Below are positions 4,750 through 10,575 of a DNA stretch of 10,575 bases, piece after piece (position 1 is the first letter of the stretch; each line of letters begins with the position of its first letter). This DNA is from an uncultured Lachnospiraceae bacterium (GTDB lineage: Bacteria > Bacillota > Clostridia > Lachnospirales > Lachnospiraceae), in contig CAJUES010000046.1 of the NCBI GenBank assembly GCA_910585765.1, forward strand, positions 1 through 10,575. Direction: 5' to 3'. The notes under the pieces are model-generated. The model did not search any database. It saw nothing but the letters and a program-made list of their open reading frames with translations, and was not told the origin of the DNA. Both the position numbers and the translations under genes were made by a program.

Positions 4750-6588
4750 GTGAAAGGGGAAGAACGAATTTATCAGGAAAGACTGGGGCGTCATCATGAC
4801 GAGCTGCGCTGGCTGTACATGGAGTTGTATGATAATGACTCCATGTTTGCAGAGTTGTGTGACAGGATGCGGGAGTTTTACCTGGAGAGGAACAAGGTAT
4901 TAAAGGCGAGCGACCGGAAACGGGAGTCGGATCAGAACTGGTATAAGCAGAATGATATGCTGGGGATGATGTTCTACATCGACAATTTTGCCGGCAATAT
5001 GAAGGGTGTGGAGGCAAAACTGGACTACATCGAAGCGTGCAATGTGAACTACGTTCACCTGATGCCGTTTCTCGACACACCCGAGGGGCGCTCGGACGGA
5101 GGCTATGCGGTTTCTGATTTCCGCAGAGTCCAGCCGAAACTGGGATCCATGGAAGATCTCGACAGCCTGACAGCTGCCTGCCATAAGAAGGGTATCAATG
5201 TCTGCATGGACTTTGTCATGAACCACACTTCGGAGGATCATGAGTGGGCGAAAAAGGCGCGCCAGGGGGATGGAGAGTACATGAGCCGCTACTTTTTCTT
5301 CGACAATGGGGAGGAACCGGCGATGTATGAAAAGACAGTGCCGCAGGTGTTCCCCACGACGGCTCCGGGGAATTTCACATGGCTTTCGGATATCGGACAT
5401 CACGTCATGACTACATTTTATCCTTATCAGTGGGATCTGAATTACAAAAATCCAAGGGTATTTAACGAGATGATGTACAATTTCCTCTTTCTGGCGAACA
5501 GGGGGATAGATATCATCCGCATCGATGCGGTTCCATATATCTGGAAAGAGCTGAACACTTCGTGCCGCAATCTCCTGCAGGTACATACGATCGTCCGCAT
5601 GATGCGCATGATCAGCGAGATCGTGTGTCCGGGCATACTCCTGCTCGGCGAGGTGGTCATGGAGCCGGAGAAGGTGACGCCCTATTTTGGTACGGTAGAG
5701 AAACCGGAATGTCATATGCTCTACAATGTCACTACGATGGCGACGACTTGGCATACGGTGGCTACCAGGGATGTCAAACTGTTGAAAAAGCAGCTGGACA
5801 TCGTGAATGCGCTGCCGAAGGACTATGTGTTCCTGAATTATCTGCGCTGTCACGACGACATCGGCTGGGGGCTTGACTACGCGACACTCAAGATGGACGG
5901 CATGGAGGAGCGGGCACACAAAAAGTACCTGAACGATTATTTTCAGGGGTATGACGGGGACAGCCGCAGCCGCGGGGAGCTCTACAATGCGGATCCGGTC
6001 ACGGGGGACGCCCGCTTCTGCGGGACGACGGCATCCATGTGCGGTGTGGAGAAGGCAGGATTTGAGCAGGATGACGCCGCGATGGAGCGGGCGGTGCAGA
6101 TGGATCTGATGCTCCACGCGTACATGTTCATGCAGTCAGGGATCCCGGTTCTCTACAGCGGGGACGAGATCGGGCAGGTGAACGACTACACATACAAGGA
6201 CGATCCGAACAAGGCGGCAGACTCAAGGTATCTCCACCGCGGGGCGATGAACTGGAAACTGGCAGCACTTGTGAAGGACACGGACACTGTGGAGGGAAAG
6301 ATCTTCCAGGGATTGAAACGGCTTGAGCAGATCCGCAAATCGGAAAAGGTGTTTGTGTCGAACGCTGACACTTGGACGATCGAGACATGGGATCCGTCGG
6401 TGCTGTGCATAGGCAGATACTTTGACGGCGATAAGGTGATCGGCTTGTTCAATTTCAGTGAATATGACAAGACTGCATGGATCGATGAGAACGATGGCGA
6501 CTATACGGAATTGATTTCGGGGAACGAGATGAAACCCGTCGAAGTTCATATACCAGCCTATGGTTTTTATTATATGAAAAAGAAGTAG
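4750..6588 (+). CDS. Amylosucrase-like GH13 enzyme (sucrose glucosyltransferase or hydrolase)
   Basis: This is a 612-residue alpha-amylase superfamily protein that strongly resembles Neisseria amylosucrase along its whole length. Shared blocks include HLMPFLDTPEGRSDGGYAV, MNHTSEDHEW, TTFYPYQWDLNY, IDAVPYIWK and NYLRCHDDIGW. The catalytic triad is nucleophile D259, acid/base E301 and stabiliser D369. D115 and R493 correspond to the D144-R509 pair that shapes the sucrose pocket of amylosucrase, which favours sucrose as substrate. Either glucan synthesis with fructose release or simple hydrolysis is possible. There is a helical N-terminal domain (about 1-65) and a beta-rich C-terminal domain (about 540-612). 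No signal peptide is seen, so it acts inside the cell. The start is GTG at 4750 with AAGGAGGG at 4736-4743, six bases away. The LacI-family gene follows after 16 bp. Confidence 0.9.
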   Translation: MKGEERIYQERLGRHHDELRWLYMELYDNDSMFAELCDRMREFYLERNKVLKASDRKRESDQNWYKQNDMLGMMFYIDNFAGNMKGVEAKLDYIEACNVNYVHLMPFLDTPEGRSDGGYAVSDFRRVQPKLGSMEDLDSLTAACHKKGINVCMDFVMNHTSEDHEWAKKARQGDGEYMSRYFFFDNGEEPAMYEKTVPQVFPTTAPGNFTWLSDIGHHVMTTFYPYQWDLNYKNPRVFNEMMYNFLFLANRGIDIIRIDAVPYIWKELNTSCRNLLQVHTIVRMMRMISEIVCPGILLLGEVVMEPEKVTPYFGTVEKPECHMLYNVTTMATTWHTVATRDVKLLKKQLDIVNALPKDYVFLNYLRCHDDIGWGLDYATLKMDGMEERAHKKYLNDYFQGYDGDSRSRGELYNADPVTGDARFCGTTASMCGVEKAGFEQDDAAMERAVQMDLMLHAYMFMQSGIPVLYSGDEIGQVNDYTYKDDPNKAADSRYLHRGAMNWKLAALVKDTDTVEGKIFQGLKRLEQIRKSEKVFVSNADTWTIETWDPSVLCIGRYFDGDKVIGLFNFSEYDKTAWIDENDGDYTELISGNEMKPVEVHIPAYGFYYMKKK

Positions 6589-6604
6589 AAGAGGGCTGGT
6601 GCCA

Positions 6605-7594
6605 ATGAACATAAAGGAGATCGCGAGGCGGGCAGGCGTATCCAGCGCGGCTGTCTCACGCTATTTTAACAACGGTTATATTTCAGGGGAAAAACAGGAG
6701 GCGATCCGCAAGGTTGTGGAGGAGACGGGGTATCGTCCCTCCATCCAGGCGCAGACACTTCGGACCAGGAGGACCAGGATGATCGGCGTGATCGTGCCGA
6801 AGGTCGCCTCCGCATCGATCGGCAGGATCGTGGAGGGGATCCTCTCAGTATTGAACGAAAGTGAATATCAGATGCTCCTCGCAGTCACCCAGAACGATCC
6901 GAAGAGGGAAGTGGAGTATCTGACTGCTTTTCATGAGAAACAGGTGGACGGTGTGATCCTGGCTGCGACGGTGTTCACGGCGGAGCACAGGCGCGTGCTG
7001 AAAGGGCTGTCGGTCCCGGTCGTGATCGTGGGACAGCACCTGCCCGGTTACTGCTGCATCTACCATGACGACTATCATGCCACTTATGATCTCACAAAGC
7101 TGTTTTTGGAAAAGGGAAGGAGAAACCTGGGGTATCTGAGCGCGATGCAGCAGGACAGGGCGGCTGGTGAGGCAAGATACAGGGGATTTTGCGATGCGGT
7201 GTGCGGCATGGGATGCGAAGCGCTTGCAAAACACTTTGTGACAGCGGGATTTTCGGTTGCCTCGGGCTATGAGAAAACCGGGGAACTGCTGAAAAAATAT
7301 GGTGACCTGGACGGGCTGATCTGTGCGACGGACGCGATGGCAGTCGGAGCGATGCAGTATCTCAGGGAGCACGGGATCAGCGTGCCGGAGCGGATGCTGG
7401 TCGCAGGGCATGGCGATTCTGAGCTTGCGCGGGTGACAGTGCCTCCCCTCGTGACAGTCCACTACTTCTACGAGAAGAGCGGTGAACTTGCCGTCTCGAT
7501 GCTGATGAACCTGCTGCGCCATGAGGAGGATGCCGTCAAGGAAGTGAAGCTTGGGTATCATCTTGTTGAGATGCAGGACAGTAGGAAAGGGTAG
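6605..7594 (+). CDS. LacI/GalR-family transcriptional regulator
   Basis: This is a 329-residue regulator, probably controlling the GH13 gene it is co-transcribed with and therefore itself. The N-terminus MNIKEIARRAGVSSAAVSRYF is the standard LacI helix-turn-helix. A hinge helix, SIQAQTLRTRRT, lies near residues 45-56, followed by a periplasmic-binding-protein-like sugar sensor domain opening with MIGVIVPKV and including DGVIL, DGLICATDAMAVGAM and a final VTVHYFY segment. Length is normal. I chose ATG at 6605 because family members begin this way. GTG at 6599 is in frame, two codons upstream, and nearer to the AGAGGG ribosome site, so it cannot be excluded. It lies 16 bp after the GH13 stop and ends shortly before a strong terminator. 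The effector is presumably a sugar related to sucrose or its products, which is inference from context only. Confidence 0.93.
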   Translation: MNIKEIARRAGVSSAAVSRYFNNGYISGEKQEAIRKVVEETGYRPSIQAQTLRTRRTRMIGVIVPKVASASIGRIVEGILSVLNESEYQMLLAVTQNDPKREVEYLTAFHEKQVDGVILAATVFTAEHRRVLKGLSVPVVIVGQHLPGYCCIYHDDYHATYDLTKLFLEKGRRNLGYLSAMQQDRAAGEARYRGFCDAVCGMGCEALAKHFVTAGFSVASGYEKTGELLKKYGDLDGLICATDAMAVGAMQYLREHGISVPERMLVAGHGDSELARVTVPPLVTVHYFYEKSGELAVSMLMNLLRHEEDAVKEVKLGYHLVEMQDSRKG

Positions 7595-7623
7595 AAGGAT
7601 CCTGTTCGTATAGAGAACAAAAG

Positions 7624-7657
7624 CTGCCGGCGTTATGGGATAACGCCGGCAGTTTTT
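7624..7657 (+). terminator. Rho-independent terminator after the LacI-family gene
   Basis: A perfect 13-bp stem (7624-7636 with 7640-7652) closes a GGG loop and is followed by five Ts (7653-7657). It lies 30 bp past the regulator stop and ends the GH13/LacI operon. An A-rich run on the other side could give weak termination for the opposite strand. Confidence 0.95.
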
Positions 7658-7744
7658 GTCGTGCACGGAGTACAGATCTGCTCAAAATCCCGTCGGAGGA
7701 CCGCGCCAAACGGACAGGCAGCCTCGTCGTTTTGTGTTCATGTG

Positions 7745-7886
7745 ATGTAACAGTTCAGCCTTCGGCTTCCTGTTACAAGCATCAATCCATGCAAAAACCG
7801 CTTTGCGGTTGGTTTGATGCATCTAAACCACTATGCTTTCTTGCGGACTTCGCAGCGTAGTGCGAAGTCCTGAGCTGAACTGTAAC
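7745..7886. repeat. Multi-hairpin repeat element (MITE-like or structured-RNA-like)
   Basis: The outer arms 7747-7758 and 7875-7886 are inverted repeats matching at 11 of 12 positions. Inside are at least three further hairpins. First, GTAACAG/CTGTTAC (7747-7776) encloses AGCC-TTC-GGCT. Second, GCATCAA/TTGATGC (7779-7820) encloses AACCGC-TTT-GCGGTT. Third, GGACTTCGCA-6-TGCGAAGTCC (7845-7870) is a perfect ten-pair stem. The first 41 bases (7745-7785) recur exactly at 10297-10337. The element encodes nothing and lacks a T-tract after the last stem. It may be a non-autonomous mobile element or a transcribed structured repeat. Confidence 0.75.
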
Positions 7887-7930
7887 CATGAGATCAAAGA
7901 ACAAAAAATGATTTCACACGAAAGTAATCG

Positions 7931-7959
7931 TTGAACAAGCCGCATAAAGTGAGTAAAAT
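7931..7959 (+). promoter_or_regulatory. Promoter of the PfkB-family kinase gene
   Basis: TTGAAC (7931-7936) and TAAAAT (7954-7959), both close to consensus, are exactly 17 bp apart. Transcription would begin near 7966, giving a leader of about 37 nt. No cre-like site was found around it. Confidence 0.75.
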
Positions 7960-8002
7960 AGAGAGAGAATATGCTGTTTGAACATTTGGGAGGAGAGGGA
8001 GT

Positions 8003-8911
8003 ATGGTTTATACAGTGACATTTAATCCTTCACTGGATTATATCGTGTCCATGAGCAGTTTTGAGATGGGCATGACAAACCGCACGACCGGGGAGCAGAT
8101 GTTTCCTGGCGGCAAGGGGATCAACGTGTCGATCGTGTTGAGCAATCTGGGCATCGAGAACACGGCGCTTGGATTTACGGCGGGTTTCACTGGAGAACAG
8201 ATCGAGCGCGAAGTGCGAGAGATGGGGCTGTTTGCGGATTTTATCCGGATTGAGAAAGGGTTTTCCCGCATCAATGTCAAGCTGAAGGACTACGATGGCA
8301 CAGAGATCAACGGCATGGGACCGGAAATCAGCGAGATACATGTGAACGAGCTGTACAGGAAGCTGGACTGTCTCAAGGCGGGCGATGTCCTTGTTCTTGC
8401 GGGCAGCATTCCCAGGAGCCTGCCGGATTCTGTCTACAGCGATATTCTGCGGCGGCTTCAGGGGAGAGGTGTGCTGTTCGTTGTGGACGCGACGGGGGAG
8501 CTGCTGTTGAATGTACTGCAGTTTGAGCCGTTTCTGATCAAGCCGAACAACCATGAGCTGGGGGAAATCTTCAATGTGACACTGACTGCCAGAGCGGATG
8601 TGGTTCCATATGCGAGGCGTCTTCAGGAGAGAGGTGCCAGAAATGTGCTGGTGTCCATGTCGGGGCAGGGGGCAGTCCTTGTGGACGAGACAGGTGCCGT
8701 GCGCATGCTCGCAGCGCCGGAGGGAAGGCTGGTCAACGCGGTGGGCGCCGGGGATTCCATGGTTGCCGGCTTTGTCGCCGGCTGGACGAGGAAGCAGGAC
8801 TATGACTATGCGTTCCGCATGGGGATCTCGGCGGGGAGCGCGAGTGCTTTTTCCGAAATGCTGGCGACAAGGGAAGAGATCGAGCGTGTCTTTGCGGGTT
8901 TGGAGAGCTAA
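8003..8911 (+). CDS. fruK: PfkB-family sugar kinase, probably 1-phosphofructokinase
   Basis: This 302-residue ribokinase-fold enzyme most likely phosphorylates fructose 1-phosphate to fructose 1,6-bisphosphate in the cytoplasm. The N-terminus VYTVTFNPSLDYIV and the first PfkB signature GGKGINVS (from residue 36) are those of the FruK/LacC group. RINVKLKDYDGTEINGMGP is the substrate-side segment. GAGDSMVAGF carries the catalytic base D251 and the anion hole (248-251). Tagatose-6-phosphate kinase (LacC) is the main alternative, since the two are hard to separate by eye. The ATG at 8003 has AGGAG at 7991-7995, seven bases away. The gene has its own promoter and stands alone: the fructose PTS permease and DeoR-type regulator usually found with fruK are absent from the window. 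A link to the upstream sucrose-type enzyme, which would release fructose, is plausible but unproven. Confidence 0.88.
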   Translation: MVYTVTFNPSLDYIVSMSSFEMGMTNRTTGEQMFPGGKGINVSIVLSNLGIENTALGFTAGFTGEQIEREVREMGLFADFIRIEKGFSRINVKLKDYDGTEINGMGPEISEIHVNELYRKLDCLKAGDVLVLAGSIPRSLPDSVYSDILRRLQGRGVLFVVDATGELLLNVLQFEPFLIKPNNHELGEIFNVTLTARADVVPYARRLQERGARNVLVSMSGQGAVLVDETGAVRMLAAPEGRLVNAVGAGDSMVAGFVAGWTRKQDYDYAFRMGISAGSASAFSEMLATREEIERVFAGLES

Positions 8912-8937
8912 ACGCGCACAGGTGCGGAAAACGGGCG

Positions 8938-9213
8938 GGTATCTGTGGAGAGCTGGGTGTGGACATGGGGCTTACGCGGGAGGTTGCCGATATGGGGCGA
9001 TGAGCTGTCGGCAGCGCCGTTCATGGTGTTGAAGCCGCGAGAAATAGAGGTTCTGAGCGGGTGATGCAAAAATGCGGCATGATCAAGGAAGCGGAACACA
9101 TTGATCACGAATGGCATGACGGAAAAATGAAAACACGATTGGAGTATCGGTTATTAAAAAGAGAGTGGGAACACTACCGTAAAACATTGTTGGCACGTTC
9201 ATACATGTTTTAA
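8938..9213 (+). pseudogene. Decayed GNAT acetyltransferase, C-terminal remnant
   Basis: From 9004 to the TAA at 9211-9213 the frame reads as the C-terminal part of a RimJ/RimL-type N-acetyltransferase. It contains NRGSERVMQKCGM, the family's acetyl-CoA-side motif, followed by HDGKMKTRLEYRLLKREW. A TGA at 9001-9003 closes this frame upstream. A second frame just before it (about 8938-9010) still resembles the preceding GNAT segment (GYLW..., GHGAYAGGCRYGAM). This suggests at least one frameshift plus loss of the first half of the gene. No ribosome site or promoter is visible. The fragment from ATG at 9064 (49 residues) could be translated in principle but would be only a part of the fold. It lies 26 bp after the PfkB gene. 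Confidence 0.7.
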
Positions 9214-9271
9214 GAGTAATCAGATTCCATGGAATTCAGATGGCGGGACTGATTATTCGCGGAATTCTGGA

Positions 9272-9556
9272 TCAGCCTTCTTTTTGAAGATCTGCGAGTT
9301 GGCGTTTCAATTCTGCGAGTTGTGCCAGCTGATCTGCGATGACGGTATCTTTATCGGCAAGTTCAGCTTTCTGGTTTGTGATGACTGCTTTTTGTTCCGC
9401 AATGATGGCATCTTTTCTGGCGTTCTCCTCCGCCTGATATTTTTGATATAGCTCGTACTCCGCGCGTCGGCGGCACTGCTCCTTGACCATGCGGTCAGCG
9501 CTGAGTTCATACATTGTGTTAACAGCTGATTCCATATATTGATCCGTCGTAGCCAT
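9272..9556 (-). other. Candidate in-frame internal product of the Rpn gene (94 residues)
   Basis: Within the Rpn gene, GGGAGGAG at 9566-9573 (minus strand) lies nine bases before an in-frame ATG (9554-9556, Met203). Translation from there would give a 94-residue protein made of the linker and the whole heptad tail, without the nuclease domain. In E. coli, rpn genes are known to make such internal small proteins, which restrain the full-length toxin. The SD-like string also encodes Trp-Glu-Glu, so it may be coincidental. Confidence 0.35.
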
Positions 9557-10162
9557 AGCCTTCAACTCCTCCCATGTCTTAGCTTTGAAGAGTTTCGCCC
9601 ACTGGTCGATCTTGTGCAGGCGATCCTCCTCGGTTGCAAGTTCGATACTATTTAATTCTACCACAGACAGCCACATCTTGTCTGTATAAATCCTGTGGTT
9701 TTTTATATTTTTCATCTTGTATGTGGCGTAGAATTCGGGGGCGTCCCCAAACAGGGAGAAGTCGATAAAACCGATGTGTACCGCAGGCGCCGGATCGATG
9801 TAGTTACTGCCTCTGGTGAGGTTGTCGAACGAGCGGCACAGATAGCTCAGGGCGCGTTCCTTCCAGTTGCCGTAGTTGATGACCTGCATCTCGAGATCGA
9901 GGTGTGTCTTCTTGTTGACAGTGACTTCCACGTCGAGCACGAAGGTCTTGTCGTCGATGGATTCCCCGAGAATGATCGGGTTTGCGATCTCCACGTCAAG
10001 CGTCTCGGGATCCAGATAGAGCAGGGAGCCTACAAGCCCTGCGAGAACTTTTGTGTTTTTCTGTAAAACAGCGCGGAACATGTAGTCGTTTGTCATGTTG
10101 TAGGGTATCTTTCCACTGGCATTTGCGAGTGACATTGTGCTGGTTGGAATTGAATGATCCAT
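9272..10162 (-). CDS. Rpn-family PD-(D/E)XK nuclease/putative transposase with heptad-repeat tail
   Basis: This 296-residue protein belongs to the recombination-promoting nuclease (Rpn)/PD-(D/E)XK transposase-like family. Such proteins act on DNA, and some E. coli members have been linked to phage defence. The opening NMTNDYMFRAVLQKN and DDKTFVLDVEV...HLDLEMQV are family hallmarks. D77 and the E91-x-Q93 pair are the likely catalytic residues. Residues 1-200 form the nuclease-type domain. From about 251 to 292 the protein is an almost perfect run of heptads (KAVITNQ, KAELADK, DTVIADQ, LAQLAEL, KRQLADL), so a coiled-coil tail is expected. The ATG at 10162 has a poor ribosome site (AAAGGA 15 bases upstream). 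An internal ATG at codon 203 has a much better one. It is convergent with the GNAT remnant and appears intact. Confidence 0.88.
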   Translation of the reverse strand: MDHSIPTSTMSLANASGKIPYNMTNDYMFRAVLQKNTKVLAGLVGSLLYLDPETLDVEIANPIILGESIDDKTFVLDVEVTVNKKTHLDLEMQVINYGNWKERALSYLCRSFDNLTRGSNYIDPAPAVHIGFIDFSLFGDAPEFYATYKMKNIKNHRIYTDKMWLSVVELNSIELATEEDRLHKIDQWAKLFKAKTWEELKAMATTDQYMESAVNTMYELSADRMVKEQCRRRAEYELYQKYQAEENARKDAIIAEQKAVITNQKAELADKDTVIADQLAQLAELKRQLADLQKEG

Positions 10163-10228
10163 ATGTTCAGGCAGTTATCCTTTCTGGTTATGAAATATTT
10201 TGGACTGCATCCGATCGGTGTGGAACAC

Positions 10229-10258
10229 ATCATAGCATATCGAAAAAGCATATGTCTA
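10229..10258 (-). promoter_or_regulatory. Probable promoter of the Rpn gene
   Basis: On the minus strand TAGACA (10253-10258, 5/6 match) and TATGAT (10229-10234, 5/6 match) are 18 bp apart. Transcription would begin near 10222, about 60 nt before the ATG at 10162. Two TTGACA hexamers further upstream (in the repeats at 10262-10293) do not have a -10 at the right distance. Confidence 0.5.
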
Positions 10259-10261
10259 CCC

Positions 10262-10293
10262 AAATGTCAAAATTATTACGCGAAATGTCAAAA
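10262..10293. repeat. Two 11-bp direct repeats, 21 bp apart, upstream of the Rpn promoter
   Basis: AAATGTCAAAA occurs at 10262-10272 and again at 10283-10293. The period is 21 bp, about two turns of DNA, and a third ATGTC lies at 10252-10256. This is the arrangement expected for a protein binding the same face of the helix. The pair sits immediately behind the -35 box of the Rpn promoter and just before the repeat at 10297. Confidence 0.5.
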
Positions 10294-10296
10294 ATA

Positions 10297-10337
10297 ATGT
10301 AACAGTTCAGCCTTCGGCTTCCTGTTACAAGCATCAA
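10297..10337. repeat. Second, partial copy of the intergenic repeat
   Basis: These 41 bases are identical to 7745-7785. They hold the hairpin TGTAACAG...CTGTTACA with inner AGCC-TTC-GGCT, and end with GCATCAA. The partner TTGATGC and all later stems of the full element are missing, so this is a left-end fragment or a solo hairpin. Confidence 0.9.
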
Positions 10338-10421
10338 GTCGGATTGTCAGGGATTTCCCAAGTACAATTATCAGAATTTGCAGGATTTTTATCGGACATA
10401 TCACAAAAGTATCAAAAAATA

Positions 10422-10430
10422 TGCTATTAT
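10422..10430 (+). promoter_or_regulatory. Extended -10 promoter for the truncated gene at the right end
   Basis: TGCTATTAT is an extended -10 (TGn plus TATTAT, 5/6 match). The -35 position is weak. Transcription from about 10437 would give a leader of about 74 nt. In it, AACTGT and ACAGTT, near 10453 and 10477, could form a small stem. Confidence 0.45.
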
Positions 10431-10510
10431 AGATCAGAACTCATGATTTGTGAACTGTATCGGTTATTTTTGCACAGTTTCTGAGGATTTACTTTTGGGA
10501 GGGAGCGAAA

Positions 10511-10546
10511 TTGGAAAAACAGAAAAAAATATTACTTTTTGATTTG
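10511..10546 (+). CDS. Start of a gene cut by the contig end, possibly a HAD-type phosphatase
   Basis: TTG at 10511 lies eight bases after GGGAGG (10497-10502) and opens MEKQKKILLFDL, after which genomic sequence ends and adapter begins. A hydrophobic strand ending in FDL is how HAD-superfamily proteins begin (FDLDGT). That motif would continue at precisely the missing bases. Twelve residues are too few for a firm family call. Confidence 0.5.
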
Positions 10547-10575
10547 AGATCGGAAGAGCACACGTCTGAACTCCA
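10547..10575 (+). other. Illumina adapter read-through (not genomic)
   Basis: The last 29 bases begin AGATCGGAAGAGCACACGTC and continue as the standard Illumina TruSeq read-1 adapter. They are a library artefact and should be trimmed. Any reading frame crossing 10547 is false beyond that point. Confidence 0.98.

Larger units (their letters stand above)
7658..8002. other. 345-bp intergenic region: structured repeat plus promoter
   Basis: No coding sequence is supported here. The first 85 bases show nothing recognisable. A folded repeat fills 7745-7886, and the promoter of the PfkB gene lies at 7931-7959. Confidence 0.6.

Noticed and set aside
4900..6117. Long reverse-strand open frame (about 405 codons) opposite the GH13 gene
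   Set aside because: It lies wholly inside a clear GH13 gene, has no ribosome site and shows a His/Arg/Leu-rich composition typical of an antisense shadow.
6845..7666. Reverse-strand open frame of 273 codons opposite the LacI-family gene
   Set aside because: It starts beyond the terminator hairpin of the real gene, has no family features and mirrors the codon pattern of the true strand.
8598..9032. Plus-strand open frame overlapping the PfkB gene and running past it
   Set aside because: Its first two thirds are a shadow of the kinase gene. Only its tail is meaningful, as part of the decayed GNAT sequence.
9215..9257. Inverted repeat AGTAATCAG/CTGATTATT with the inner palindrome ATTCCATGGAAT, considered as a bidirectional terminator
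   Set aside because: The arms match only 8 of 9, the loop is 25 bases and neither side has a T-tract, so termination is not supported.
1..10575. tRNA, rRNA, CRISPR array, insertion sequence with transposase and terminal repeats, replication origin
   Set aside because: I looked for these on both strands. No cloverleaf, spaced-repeat array, classical transposase or origin-like box cluster was seen. The Rpn gene is the only transposase-related gene.

Overview
The window reads as a fragment of a low-to-mid GC Firmicute, most likely a gut Clostridium of the Lachnospiraceae type. The evidence is strong purine-rich Shine-Dalgarno sequences, GTG and TTG starts alongside ATG, CcpA-type cre operators, a Gram-positive style HPr-like protein, and the overall gene repertoire. 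This assignment is inferred from gene content and was not tested by any search. The last 29 bases are Illumina adapter sequence, so the contig end is artificial and cuts a gene.

Layout. 205-1814 (+): a two-component system, an OmpR-type response regulator followed by a histidine kinase with no membrane segment, joined by an ATGA overlap. The kinase carries an odd insertion in its dimerisation hairpin that resembles an intergenic repeat found later in the window. 1802-3244 (-): a beta-lactamase-fold serine hydrolase, convergent with the kinase and overlapping it by 13 bp. 3245-3540: a divergent control region with promoters in both directions and two cre-like operators. 3541-4646 (+): an HPr-fold protein that lacks the phosphorylatable histidine but keeps the regulatory serine (Crh-like), followed by a Cof-type HAD phosphatase. 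4750-7594 (+): an amylosucrase-like GH13 enzyme and a LacI-family regulator, closed by a textbook terminator. 7660-8002: an intergenic region with a folded multi-hairpin repeat and a strong promoter. 8003-8911 (+): a PfkB kinase, probably 1-phosphofructokinase. 8938-9213 (+): the decayed C-terminal part of a GNAT acetyltransferase. 9272-10162 (-): an Rpn-family PD-(D/E)XK nuclease/transposase-like protein with a heptad-repeat tail and a plausible internal translation start. 10163-10510: regulatory DNA with a second, partial copy of the repeat. 10511-10546: the first 12 codons of a gene that the adapter truncates.

How it fits together. The centre of the window looks like a sugar-use region under carbon catabolite control. 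A sucrose-active GH13 enzyme with its own LacI regulator sits beside a Crh-like HPr paralogue and a sugar-phosphate-type phosphatase, and a fructose-1-phosphate kinase follows. Two perfect matches to the relaxed cre consensus bracket the promoter of the Crh-like gene, and a near-cre site lies in front of the GH13 gene. The right end is a more fluid accessory zone, with a pseudogene, an Rpn element and repeats. The most interesting points are the possible Crh/CcpA feedback loop, the possible repeat-derived insertion in the kinase, and the possible in-frame internal product of the Rpn gene.
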